The notes beneath the pieces are model-generated. The model saw nothing but the letters and a program-made list of their open reading frames with translations, ran no database searches and had not been told where the DNA came from. A stretch of 33,397 bases of DNA from a virus. Below are positions 19,996-26,315 of this stretch, one piece after another. The stretch covers positions 1 through 33,397 of the IMG/VR virus record IMGVR_UViG_3300050821_005361; one strand, given 5' to 3'. The stretch's first letter is position 1. Every line of letters starts with the position of its first letter. Both the position numbers and the translations under genes were made by a program.

Positions 19996-20421
19996 TTACT
20001 TTTCCGCCTTGTTGGCAGATTCAACGGACTTGACTTCGGCCTTCGCCAAGCGGCTTTGCAATTCTCCAGAAATGAACATATCGAAGTCGATAGCGGCTTC
20101 AACCATGGCCTGCATTGTCGCCGGTTGAATAACAGGGCCGTTATGACGCTCGCGATCATGACTGATCGCATTGTACATTTCGGCGTCTTTAATGATTAGT
20201 TTGTCGTACGCCTGGATTGCCAGTAGCAAAGCGGTCGTGCGGCGTTTTTCCTCTTTGGTGAGATCGAGCGTGGCTTTAGTTGGGTCAAACGCAACATTCT
20301 GGTCTTCCAGTATTTGCATATCGGCCACTTTGCCGTCCTTGCCAACCGCTACAATCTGAGGATATGGTTCCGGTAGTTGCTTTGTCATCTTGTCAGTTTC
20401 CGCCTGCATAAATCTTTCCAT
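19996..20421 (-). CDS. unknown protein upstream of the ParB-like gene
   Basis: The protein is charged and helical (MTKQLPEPYPQIVAVGKDG, LTKEEKRRTTALLLAIQAYDKLI, HNGPVIQPATMQAMVEAAIDF). It is separated from the ParB-like gene by one base, so they form an operon. ATG codons 1, 5 and 12 are all possible starts. A TTGACA at 20440-20435 on the minus strand lies upstream, with only a weak -10 (AAAGAT) at 17 bases, which would favour a later start. No family is named. Confidence 0.6.
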   Translation of the reverse strand: MERFMQAETDKMTKQLPEPYPQIVAVGKDGKVADMQILEDQNVAFDPTKATLDLTKEEKRRTTALLLAIQAYDKLIIKDAEMYNAISHDRERHNGPVIQPATMQAMVEAAIDFDMFISGELQSRLAKAEVKSVESANKAEK

Positions 20422-20471
20422 AGTACGGATTGGTTGTCAAGAACTTTTTGCAGACATCCTAACAACCTTCA

Positions 20472-20801
20472 TCACTCAACGTCCAGTATTGTGATCGGCC
20501 CCTCATCTGTTTCTCGCCAGAGCAGACTCTTGGCCAGCTTCAGCTTTTCTTCGAACTTGGCGATGCGCGCCACCAGCCTGCGCTCTGTGGCCTCGTAGTG
20601 GTCCACGATCCCCTCCAGCCGCGCGGTGGTCTCCTGTTGGGTCGCAAGTAATGCTTTCGTCAGTCTATGCGCCTCTTGATAGCCATCTCGCACGCCCTTG
20701 ACCTCCAATAGTTCGGCTTCAGCTTTCTCGGCGCGGACTTTCCAGTTTGGGCGTGTTGTATGGCTTGCCACCGCATCTGCCCGGCTGAATGATTTACCCA
20801 T
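20472..20801 (-). CDS. coiled-coil protein of unknown function (109 aa)
   Basis: From ATG 20801, the protein begins MGKSFSRADAVASHT. From about residue 20 on it is a long predicted coiled coil (RAEKAEAELLEVKGVRD...RLEGIVDHYEATERRLVARIAKFEEKLKLAK). It overlaps the upstream gene by 8 bases. A 50-base gap follows it. It may serve as a scaffold or adaptor; nothing more can be said. Confidence 0.6.
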   Translation of the reverse strand: MGKSFSRADAVASHTTRPNWKVRAEKAEAELLEVKGVRDGYQEAHRLTKALLATQQETTARLEGIVDHYEATERRLVARIAKFEEKLKLAKSLLWRETDEGPITILDVE

Positions 20802-21426
20802 TCTTCCCCTCCGTTCCAGTGGCGATCGCCTGTTCACATACCCCACAAAGTTCGTTGTCACGACCATCCCGGCAAGATCCAAACCCAGCGCCACCAGAAC
20901 ACTTTCCAATTCCAGCAGCGAGCGCGGCGTCAATGATTGCCTGTATTTCTTGCACGATCGCTATTTGATGTGCAACGCATGGAAATAGTATCTGCACTCC
21001 ATTTTTTGCCTTTTCCAGCGCCTTCCTGAGCGCGTCCCGCTCCTCTACATCCAGTTTCCACATCGTTACTTTGCAGAGTAATTCATGCTTGAGCGCGTCA
21101 CACTCGACGATCAATTCTGAAAGTTCTGTGTCTGAATCGACTTGGCGCTGCCCAACTGAGCGTTTGTATTCATCGAACTCGGCGATCAGTTGCACTGTCC
21201 GCTTACCTGTTCCTTTGCAGGCTGCACAATCCTCGCTAGCGTCACGGTAGCACTCTTTCTCGCCAGATCCCTTACAGCGAGTGCAGGCGTTCTCGGCGAT
21301 CAGTGTGTCGATGTCATCGCAGAGGAGTGGCGCGAGCCTTGCGCACCCCGCTATGTCACTATTGAGCGGAAACAACTTCTCCCCTACGGCCTTGATTTCT
21401 TCCCGCTGTTCGGGCGTGGTTTTCAT
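20794..21426 (-). CDS. DnaJ-type zinc-finger protein (210 aa)
   Basis: The N-terminal region is helical (PEQREEIKAVGEKLFPL). Residues near 48-76 read CTRCKGSGEKECYRD...CAACKGTGK, two CxxCxGxG units like the central zinc finger of DnaJ. A coiled-coil region (ELIVECDALKHELL...RDALRKALEKAK) and a Cys-rich C-terminus (CSGGAGFGSCRDG, LCGVCEQA) follow. There is no J domain, so it is not a full co-chaperone. ATG 21426 overlaps the upstream stop (ATGA). Confidence 0.65.
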   Translation of the reverse strand: MKTTPEQREEIKAVGEKLFPLNSDIAGCARLAPLLCDDIDTLIAENACTRCKGSGEKECYRDASEDCAACKGTGKRTVQLIAEFDEYKRSVGQRQVDSDTELSELIVECDALKHELLCKVTMWKLDVEERDALRKALEKAKNGVQILFPCVAHQIAIVQEIQAIIDAALAAGIGKCSGGAGFGSCRDGRDNELCGVCEQAIATGTEGKNG

Positions 21427-21629
21427 CGCCACAATAATCCCCGGCCCAGAATAACCGCAGCAATCACTGCGAGAAAGCAGGAAATCACAAGTAATTGAAC
21501 GCGAATGCCGCGCAATTCTTGACCCAGTAGCATGCCCTTGTCCTCGGCTATCAAGGCTTTAATCATGTCGCGGACTTCTTGCATGTCCTCGTCGGTGAGG
21601 CTCATGCCCTCGATTTTATCGTCGTTCAT
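21423..21629 (-). CDS. tail-anchored membrane protein (68 aa)
   Basis: The N-terminal 40 residues are acidic and helical (MSLTDEDMQEVRDMIKALIAED). A C-terminal hydrophobic segment (VQLLVISCFLAVIAAVILG) ends in GLLWR. The start taken is ATG 21629, overlapping the upstream gene by 4 bases. It could be an antiholin or another lysis regulator, but no family is recognised. Confidence 0.6.
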   Translation of the reverse strand: MNDDKIEGMSLTDEDMQEVRDMIKALIAEDKGMLLGQELRGIRVQLLVISCFLAVIAAVILGRGLLWR

Positions 21630-22288
21630 CGTCGCCTCCCAATCCAATCCAAATTACCAACAAATAGGGCCACCACGAGTAATAGAAAGAACGTTCCCGG
21701 CTCCGGCGCATTCGTCGGCGGATCGACCACCGCAAACTGCGCCGTAAACGATCCATACCCAGGTGGACATGTCGGGCAGGGCGACCCGCTTAGATGCTGC
21801 AAGTACGTCACATCCGTAACCTGGATAGCCGTGTTGACGATGTGCGCCTCGGCTAGAAGCGCACCCCCCGGCTGCGAGTAGACCTGGACTAATCCTTGCG
21901 GTCCGCCGATGCTACTGAACATGGCAAACCCGCTGATACCGTCGATCACAACGTTGCATATCGGAACAGGCGGGATAGCCATCCAGAACGTACAGCCGCC
22001 GCCAGAATCTAAGATCAACGGACCGGCCGTGCCTAGGTAAAAATCTTGGCCGGTGTCCGGTCCCCATTGCTCAATGTCGGGCGTGTCGATCTGCACTGTG
22101 TCTCTGCCGTGGGAGCCGCTAGCGTGCAGTACAAACCCTAGGCCGCCCAGGCCTTCCCCTCCGAGCGGGCTACCATCTGGATTCGTGATGGTGCCGTAGC
22201 CGACTAGCGAGATAGGCCCCACTTCCAAGGGCGAGGCCGCCAGTTGCAGCGCGAAGAGAATAGCAGTCAAGAACTTCATAAAATTCAC
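21626..22288 (-). CDS. PEP-CTERM-type exported protein
   Basis: A signal peptide (MKFLTAILFALQLAASP) opens the protein. The C-terminus has the PEP-CTERM tripartite tail: PEPGT, a hydrophobic segment (FFLLLVVALFVGNL) and a terminal Arg cluster (GRRR). In bacteria the exosortase EpsH-type system cuts and sorts such proteins to the surface. The 150-residue core is Gly-rich and beta-like (GYGTITNPDGSP, GGQGL) with two CPTCP/CTFW Cys groups, and has no enzyme motif. Start codons GTG 22288 (GTGA overlap) and ATG 22279 are both possible. It would need a host exosortase, which points to a diderm host carrying that system. Confidence 0.8.
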   Translation of the reverse strand: MNFMKFLTAILFALQLAASPLEVGPISLVGYGTITNPDGSPLGGEGLGGLGFVLHASGSHGRDTVQIDTPDIEQWGPDTGQDFYLGTAGPLILDSGGGCTFWMAIPPVPICNVVIDGISGFAMFSSIGGPQGLVQVYSQPGGALLAEAHIVNTAIQVTDVTYLQHLSGSPCPTCPPGYGSFTAQFAVVDPPTNAPEPGTFFLLLVVALFVGNLDWIGRRR

Positions 22289-22788
22289 TTGCTTTCACAC
22301 TGAGGCATCTTCGGAAACGGATGAGCGCGCTCATAATTGCGAACTTTTCTCTCTGTTTCCCGCCGCTCGCGCTCCCACTTGTCCTGCTCATTTTCAGCAG
22401 TACCGGACTTCAGGGCATCACGGTCGTATTTGATCTGGCCTTCATAGTGTTCCAACCAGCCCAACATGGCTTCTTTTTGACACTCATCAGTAAGCGCTTC
22501 TGCCCAAGGACGAAGGCAGGCAATAGACTTCTCTGCCGCCGTAAGTGAGCTAGCCGAAGTCGCATCAATATGCCCTAGCGTTGGGTAGACCACATTCAGC
22601 GCTGCCAAACTTGCTTCATTTGGGCATGGCTTCAGGCTCTCTGCCATCTTGATGATGGCCGATGACTCGCCACCTGATGTCAGCGTGGGAACGTTCTCGG
22701 GATGAGTAGTCGTATCTGGCGGCGTAGGCCGGTTCGACTTACAGCCAGACAAAAGTAAGAGCGCGAAGAGAAAGCAGGCGAGTCTCAT
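22285..22788 (-). CDS. lipoprotein (167 aa), possible spanin partner
   Basis: The N-terminus MRLACFLFALLLLSGCKSN is a lipoprotein signal with lipobox LSGC, so the mature protein begins at Cys16 and is lipid-anchored, probably in the outer membrane. The rest is a Thr/Pro linker, a helical region with several Cys and a charged coiled-coil tail (DKWERERRETERKVRNYERAH). The gene is coupled by 4-base overlaps to both neighbours. An outer-membrane spanin is conceivable but the length is larger than usual and no inner-membrane partner is evident. Confidence 0.7.
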   Translation of the reverse strand: MRLACFLFALLLLSGCKSNRPTPPDTTTHPENVPTLTSGGESSAIIKMAESLKPCPNEASLAALNVVYPTLGHIDATSASSLTAAEKSIACLRPWAEALTDECQKEAMLGWLEHYEGQIKYDRDALKSGTAENEQDKWERERRETERKVRNYERAHPFPKMPQCESK

Positions 22789-23081
22789 AGGCCGCGCGTG
22801 ATCCCCGGTTGCTTCATGCGCTCAAAGTGCTCACGGCGAAACTGTTCGAATGCCGCCATGCGATTCTCGATTCCTGCCATTTGAAAATCGGTGCAGTCGT
22901 CATCTGCGCAGATCGCCCGGTAATACCTCAGAGTTTCCAGCGCGTGCCGGTCGCGTGCGCGAAATAGCATCTTCGGCTCATCGTCGGGGATTGGTTCGCC
23001 GTTGGAAGTCTTCACGATGCTGATAACTGAATCTTCGTCTTCAATGTGGAATTTTGGATCGATTGCTTTTGTGATTTTCAT
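22785..23081 (-). CDS. unknown phage protein (98 aa)
   Basis: The start taken is ATG 23081, just after a dispersed palindrome (7 bases) and with no ribosome binding site. The protein reads MKITKAIDPKFHIEDEDSV, then MLFRARDRHALETLRYYRAIC and a CDDDCTDF site. It ends FEQFRREHFERMKQPGIT. This arrangement recalls small conserved phage proteins of unknown function. An upstream in-frame start is possible but would run through the palindrome and the long hairpin. Confidence 0.6.
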   Translation of the reverse strand: MKITKAIDPKFHIEDEDSVISIVKTSNGEPIPDDEPKMLFRARDRHALETLRYYRAICADDDCTDFQMAGIENRMAAFEQFRREHFERMKQPGITRGL

Positions 23082-23088
23082 AAAAGTC

Positions 23089-23106
23089 ACGTCTGGATCA
23101 AGATGT
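23089..23106. repeat. dispersed palindrome copy 9
   Basis: ACGTCTGGATCAAGATGT, identical to copy 4. It lies 7 bases upstream of the minus-strand start at 23081. Confidence 0.85.
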
Positions 23107-23124
23107 GGGACCTTTTGAACCCCC

Positions 23125-23194
23125 AATAGGCTGGAGAAACGCCGTGCACGGATGGGACGCGGCAGTCCCATTCCCAGTGCTTCGCCAGCCTATT
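23125..23194. other. long imperfect inverted repeat (large hairpin)
   Basis: AATAGGCTGG (23125-23134) pairs exactly with CCAGCCTATT (23185-23194). Inside, GGATGGGAC (23150-23158) pairs with GTCCCATTCC (23165-23174) with one bulged base around a 6-base loop. A GCAC/GTGC helix lies between. No coding sequence occupies 23107-23200. No poly-T follows, so it is not a simple terminator. It could protect or process the mRNA, or be a small RNA. Confidence 0.65.
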
Positions 23195-23200
23195 CGAACC

Positions 23201-23290
23201 TCATGGCCGCCGCCACAGCCTGTACCACCCATAACACACCAGCACAAATGCCATCACAAAACCTATCCCTAACCAGTATGGCCGCGTCAT
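23201..23290 (-). CDS. 29-aa membrane micropeptide
   Basis: ATG 23290 overlaps the previous TGA (ATGA), and the ORF ends at TGA 23201. The peptide is one hydrophobic helix (YWLGIGFVMAFVLVCYGW) with a basic end (RLWRRP), so it is a single-pass membrane peptide. It precedes the long hairpin. It may be a lysis or superinfection factor, but this is only inferred from type. Confidence 0.5.
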   Translation of the reverse strand: MTRPYWLGIGFVMAFVLVCYGWYRLWRRP

Positions 23291-23550
23291 GTTGATTCTC
23301 CCGCCTTGGCCCGCGCGGCGTCTATGGCGGGCCTAATTCGGTAGTCAACACAGTTCGATGTACGCCATCCAGCAATGTCCCATTCAATATCAACTGGATG
23401 CTTGTCCAGCCAATCCAGCCGCTCAGTGTCCCGCTGCGCCTCCGCAAGGGCGGCGTCAATGCGCTCGGCGAGGGCTTCCGCTACACTCCGATCATCAGGA
23501 TCAGCGCACCACTCCCGCACGATGCGGTGGCCGGTGGTTTCAGGCGTCAT
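23287..23550 (-). CDS. unknown protein (87 aa)
   Basis: The start taken is ATG 23550, overlapping the upstream TGA. The sequence holds VAEALAERIDAALAEAQRDTERLDWLDKHP, a helix and short linker common in phage hypothetical proteins, then an acidic DIEWDIAGWR stretch and YRIRPAIDAARA. No activity can be inferred. Confidence 0.6.
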   Translation of the reverse strand: MTPETTGHRIVREWCADPDDRSVAEALAERIDAALAEAQRDTERLDWLDKHPVDIEWDIAGWRTSNCVDYRIRPAIDAARAKAGEST

Positions 23551-23696
23551 TCCGGGTCCCTTTTTATCTCGTCCAACAACTCGCCCTCTAACCTCCACCC
23601 GCCGTCTTGTGTATCTGAGTGTTTCGAAAGCCGGTTTAGCCGATACATCACCCAGAACATAAACCGCCACACAAGCCTTAATTGCCAAGGCGTCAT
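23547..23696 (-). CDS. unknown small protein (49 aa)
   Basis: Both ends overlap neighbours by 4 bases (ATGA), which is the main evidence that it is translated. The N-terminal 20 residues are aromatic and partly hydrophobic (WQLRLVWRFMFWVMYRL), followed by an acidic/basic tail (GELLDEIKRDPE). It may be membrane-associated. Confidence 0.55.
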   Translation of the reverse strand: MTPWQLRLVWRFMFWVMYRLNRLSKHSDTQDGGWRLEGELLDEIKRDPE

Positions 23697-23884
23697 ACTC
23701 GGCTCACCTTCACCACTTTCCCCGCCCCAGGCCGATCCCCGCGCCGCCTCTTGATCTCAAATTGTAGCTCCCGCCTCAAAGAATCCGTGATCCAGGCCTG
23801 TTCTTCTAACCACGCCAGATATGTCACCGGCACATCTGGATCGTCCGTCTCCAGGCCTTTAGATTTCCCAAATTCCAGCCTCAC
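23693..23884 (-). CDS. DUF3820-like protein (63 aa)
   Basis: From GTG 23884, the sequence LEFGKSKGLETDDPDVPVTYLAWLEEQ fits the DUF3820 pattern (FGKxKG, then P..YL.WL), a short domain of unknown function once linked to quorum-sensing-regulated virulence factors and common in phages next to nuclease-type genes. A basic tail (EIKRRRGDRPGAGKVVKV) follows. GTGA overlap with the upstream membrane gene defines the start. The role is unknown. Confidence 0.7.
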   Translation of the reverse strand: MRLEFGKSKGLETDDPDVPVTYLAWLEEQAWITDSLRRELQFEIKRRRGDRPGAGKVVKVSRV

Positions 23885-24069
23885 TTGCCGCCCCTCATCC
23901 CGCCTACAAAGCTCACTACCGACACCAAGACCAGCAGCACCAGCAATACTTTCACTCCCCAAACGGCTATTGCCACATAAAAGACGTACGCTGCCAGAGC
24001 CACAAGGCATAGTATAGCCCACATCCCGAGCATACTCTCAAGACCGGCTTTGAAAGCCTTAGATGTCAT
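23881..24069 (-). CDS. small membrane protein (62 aa)
   Basis: Two hydrophobic segments (SMLGMWAILCLVALAAYVFYVAI in pieces near 12-34, then VKVLLVLLVLVSVVSFV near 39-55) are joined by a short loop and end in GGMRGGK. It has no charged tail like the holin candidates. It overlaps the upstream gene by 11 bases. Possible holin or superinfection-type protein; no family named. Confidence 0.6.
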   Translation of the reverse strand: MTSKAFKAGLESMLGMWAILCLVALAAYVFYVAIAVWGVKVLLVLLVLVSVVSFVGGMRGGK

Positions 24070-24343
24070 TCACCGGCTCCGATCTTATCGTGCCCCCTCG
24101 GTCAACTTCCGAAACCCGCGTTACCGGCTTCCCCTGCTCCGGCGTAACGGCGTATCCCGCGCTGCCGATCGGAATTTTCACCACGCCGCCCCCCGATTCA
24201 CACGCAGCCGCTCTCTTTGTGCGCCACCTCTTACTCCGACACCCCACCTTCGGACACCTCTCCGGCCCATCCCCGCCTGTCTCTCTTAATGTCCACTCCC
24301 ACCCGCATTGCCCACACTTGCAAACCCTTGTCCCTGTGTCCAT
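24059..24343 (-). CDS. zinc-ribbon protein, paralogue 2 (94 aa)
   Basis: The first third, RVCKCGQCGWEWTLRETGG, then CPKVGCRSKRWR, is the same zinc ribbon as at 19063-19224 and 24391-24552. The C-terminal 60 residues are extra (GGGVVKIPIGSAGYAVTPEQG) and not recognised. ATG 24343 was chosen because TAGTAT (24356-24351) ends 7 bases upstream, the same geometry as the other leaderless genes. Upstream in-frame ATG 24361 and TTG 24394 are possible. Confidence 0.6.
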   Translation of the reverse strand: MDTGTRVCKCGQCGWEWTLRETGGDGPERCPKVGCRSKRWRTKRAAACESGGGVVKIPIGSAGYAVTPEQGKPVTRVSEVDRGGTIRSEPVNDI

Positions 24344-24365
24344 TGTAAGGATACTATCCATAGTC

Positions 24366-24394
24366 AGGATATCCGTTGTGCGGATCTTTGTCAA
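24366..24394 (-). promoter_or_regulatory. minus-strand promoter with perfect -35
   Basis: TTGACA (24394-24389), a 17-base spacer and TATCCT (24371-24366) on the minus strand. A second candidate -10, TAGTAT (24356-24351), ends 7 bases before ATG 24343. It would feed the gene block below 24.3 kb. The -35 overlaps the stop of the gene upstream. Confidence 0.55.
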
Positions 24395-24552
24395 GGCGTT
24401 GTATCCACTTTCGCGATTTTTATTTTCTCAGCCCACGCCTCCCGGTCCCACTCCGGTTGCTTACACTTCGGACACTGATCCGGCCGCCCCTCTTTCCTTG
24501 TCGTCCAGACCTTCCCACACCGCAAGCACTTACAAACTTTCCCCTTGGTCAT
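24391..24552 (-). CDS. zinc-ribbon protein, paralogue 3 (53 aa)
   Basis: ATG 24552 overlaps the upstream stop (ATGA). The sequence GKVCKCLRCGKVWTTRKEG, then CPKCKQPEWDRE, is a CxCxxCG...W...CPxC zinc ribbon. It differs from the other two paralogues in a shorter Cys-to-Trp end. Adjacent copies 2 and 3 suggest a local duplication. Confidence 0.65.
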   Translation of the reverse strand: MTKGKVCKCLRCGKVWTTRKEGRPDQCPKCKQPEWDREAWAEKIKIAKVDTTP

Positions 24553-24806
24553 TCCTCAAACGCCTTCCGCGCCTTGTCCGCCCGCAAGATCCAAGCATCC
24601 AATCCCCGCGCCGTCTTCAGAAAACTCCGCAACCCGGCTTCGTACTTCTCCATGTAAGCCCGTCCCAAATGCTCGTAAAAGACTCTAATAAAAGCATCAT
24701 CCCCGTACCCAGCCATGGCCCCTAGCGCCCCCGCCTCCTCTTCCGTCAGCCTGATCGCGATGTCCAGCTTAACTGTTGGTATTCCCTGTATCTTCATAAT
24801 CGTCAT
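24549..24806 (-). CDS. small protein with leaderless start (85 aa)
   Basis: ATG 24806 is 7 bases after a strong -10 box; ATG 24797 (MKIQGIPTVKLDIAIRLTEEE) is the alternative. No ribosome binding site precedes either. The N-terminus looks like a strand and helix typical of ribbon-helix-helix or antitoxin-like proteins (TVKLDIAIRLTEEEAGALGAM), and the rest is helical (YEHLGRAYMEKYEAGLRSFL). A DNA-binding regulator of the divergent region is plausible. It heads the 10-kb minus-strand block. Confidence 0.6.
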   Translation of the reverse strand: MTIMKIQGIPTVKLDIAIRLTEEEAGALGAMAGYGDDAFIRVFYEHLGRAYMEKYEAGLRSFLKTARGLDAWILRADKARKAFEE

Positions 24807-24813
24807 CGTAATC

Positions 24814-24842
24814 ATATTAGTATTAATCTTGACTCTGGTCAA
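24814..24842 (-). promoter_or_regulatory. strong minus-strand promoter, leaderless geometry
   Basis: TTGACC (24842-24837), a 17-base spacer and TAATAT (24819-24814). ATG 24806 follows after 7 bases. It faces away from the plus-strand promoter at 25046, leaving about 200 bases for shared regulation. Confidence 0.75.
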
Positions 24843-25045
24843 GTTTTATGTTTTTTTGGGAACAAGGCGGATTGGCGCTAATCGCCTGCGCCACCTACCT
24901 CTCCGCAGAGGCCCTACCCGCTGTGCCACCTGTTTGCCGTCGCGCCGGGCCGCAAATCCGCTGATGACAAAGCGGAAACCGCCTGGAGCGCGAAACCCGG
25001 CTCGGCGAGAACCAGCCGGCCAACCGTCAATATCCTGACAGGGCC

Positions 25046-25074
25046 TTGCCTTTTCCCTCGTCGCGCCTTATAGT
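25046..25074 (+). promoter_or_regulatory. plus-strand promoter, leaderless geometry
   Basis: TTGCCT (25046-25051), a 17-base spacer and TATAGT (25069-25074). ATG 25082 follows after 7 bases and no ribosome binding site is seen. Confidence 0.65.
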
Positions 25075-25081
25075 CAGCATT

Positions 25082-25297
25082 ATGACACCTCGCGTCAAAC
25101 CGACATCTATCCGGATTCCCCCTGAACTGCGGGCCAAGATTGATCTGTGTCGGGGGCGGCGCGTGTCCTTCTCCACCTGGGTATGCATGGCGCTGTCTCA
25201 TGCTGCCGAACATGCGGCATCCTCCGGTTGCTTCCCCGCGTTACCATCTGCCGATACGTTCCTAAACCTCTCACAACAAAGCGCAAATAATCTGTAA
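25082..25297 (+). CDS. ribbon-helix-helix-like small protein (71 aa)
   Basis: The N-terminus KPTSIRIPPELRAKIDLCRG, followed by VSFSTWVCMALSHAAE, is a beta strand plus two helices, the pattern of ribbon-helix-helix repressors. A short Ser/Ala-rich tail follows. It is the first gene of the plus-strand block and divergent from a gene with a similar N-terminus, so either may regulate this intergenic region (inference). The mRNA is probably leaderless. Confidence 0.65.
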   Translation: MTPRVKPTSIRIPPELRAKIDLCRGRRVSFSTWVCMALSHAAEHAASSGCFPALPSADTFLNLSQQSANNL

Positions 25298-25387
25298 CCT
25301 TGCGGGATATATCCGCGTCCATATACTCTCACCACTCGCGCCTATTGCTTTGATGCTGGCGGGCAGGATGGAAGGCGGGAGATAACG

Positions 25388-25410
25388 ACTGTAGTCAATA
25401 TGACTACAGT
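25388..25410. promoter_or_regulatory. perfect palindromic operator-like site
   Basis: ACTGTAGTCA-ATA-TGACTACAGT: 10-bp arms with a 3-base centre, no mismatch. It lies in the spacer between the RHH-like gene and the next ORF. The symmetry suits a dimeric repressor. It is unrelated to the dispersed palindrome. Confidence 0.7.
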
Positions 25411-25439
25411 GTGTGTGGCGAGAATGAGACGTAGCGCAG

Positions 25440-25652
25440 ATGCTACAGAGTGTGGCTCCAATGAGACAAACGGGATTGGCTAACTTTGGCGAGGGATGGA
25501 TGACGAAAGCGGCGGCGGACCTGTGTCGGGTTCTATTAGTATTCGGGAATGTTGAGCCGATTACTCTTATCAAGGCGCTACCATCCGGCAACCGTCGCAA
25601 GCTGAATATCCGCTCAGTAGAGCACGCTTTGATGAAGCTTCGCGGTTACTGA
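25440..25652 (+). CDS. small protein of unknown function (50 to 70 aa)
   Basis: In-frame ATGs occur at 25440, 25461 and 25500, and the start is not settled; the last gives MTKAAADLCRVLLVF with a GAGGG close upstream. The conserved-looking part is helical, ending NRRKLNIRSVEHALMKLRGY, and may be a small winged-helix or HTH fold. The perfect palindrome lies just upstream, so the gene may be repressed there. Confidence 0.5.
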   Translation: MLQSVAPMRQTGLANFGEGWMTKAAADLCRVLLVFGNVEPITLIKALPSGNRRKLNIRSVEHALMKLRGY

Positions 25653-25711
25653 TTCTGCGGACGATAAGTCCGTGAAACGGCTATGATTCGCCTAAGGGCT
25701 GTAATTGGCTC

Positions 25712-25740
25712 TTGCATTTGGCTTATCTACGTGGTATAAA
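25712..25740 (+). promoter_or_regulatory. promoter, leaderless geometry
   Basis: TTGCAT (25712-25717), a 17-base spacer and TATAAA (25735-25740). GTG 25750 follows after 9 bases. Confidence 0.65.
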
Positions 25741-25749
25741 GTGTTTCGC

Positions 25750-25980
25750 GTGAAACGAGCGCAGCAACATAGATCGAGGTGGGTTGGTCCGGTGGCTGGG
25801 TGTCCGATTGAAGCTCGGCATAGGAGCCGCGATTGTAGGGGGTGTAATGCGGCGCGCAATCGGGTGTGGCGGGCTGATAAGGCTCAGCAGTTAAAGACCC
25901 TGGCAGAGTTGATCTTAGATGGTGACAACGTGCTTAACAATGCTGAGGCGTTGGCAAAGCTGGTATTTGGGATTGAGTAG
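25750..25980 (+). CDS. Cys/Arg-rich small protein (76 aa)
   Basis: GTG 25750 is preferred because the -10 box ends 9 bases upstream; the in-frame upstream codons lie inside the promoter. The N-terminal part is Arg-rich with a Cys group (GPVAGCPIEARHRSRDCRGCNAARNRVW), possibly a zinc knuckle. The C-terminal part is an acidic helix (LKTLAELILDGDNVLNNAEALAKLVF). No family is recognised. Confidence 0.55.
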   Translation: MKRAQQHRSRWVGPVAGCPIEARHRSRDCRGCNAARNRVWRADKAQQLKTLAELILDGDNVLNNAEALAKLVFGIE

Positions 25981-26006
25981 TAAGCCTCTGGGGAGGGGGC
26001 TAAACG

Positions 26007-26315
26007 ATGGTGGTAAGTACAGAAGTTTTCGGGATTCGCAAGTTTCGGGCGACTCCTGGTTATCAGGCTGACGTGATGGTGGTTTATGCGATTCCGGCCA
26101 CTGAAGACTGGCTCATACCTGTGGGGGCTGAGGGATTAGGGGATGGCTCCTGGCGGTTCGTCGTGCGGGTTGGCTATGCCTTTGGTGATGTCAGCTTTGC
26201 GCGCCAACATGCGCTAGCAGTGCTCGCCGATCATCCCACCTGGACAGCTCATTTGTACCGCGTTACCGGCGAGTACATCGGGGCTCTCTTACAGGAGGTT
26301 CCCGCCAATGGCTAG
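26007..26315 (+). CDS. unknown protein upstream of the AAA+ ATPase (102 aa)
   Basis: The sequence is beta-rich (VVSTEVFGIRKFRATPGYQADVMVVYAI, then WRFVVRVGYAFGDVSF). It begins at ATG 26007 after GGGGAGGGG, which may serve as a ribosome binding site, and overlaps the ATPase start by 8 bases. It may act with the ATPase, but no family is recognised. Confidence 0.6.
   Translation: MVVSTEVFGIRKFRATPGYQADVMVVYAIPATEDWLIPVGAEGLGDGSWRFVVRVGYAFGDVSFARQHALAVLADHPTWTAHLYRVTGEYIGALLQEVPANG

Noticed and set aside
24961-24978. CUGAUGA...GAAA resembling a hammerhead ribozyme core
   Set aside because: Only 7 bases lie between the two motifs and the flanking sequence gives no stems I and III, while the same bases form a plain TCCGC/GCGGA hairpin.
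25107-25322. Minus-strand ORF opposite the RHH-like gene
   Set aside because: The plus strand gives a clear ribbon-helix-helix pattern and a promoter; the minus reading has neither.
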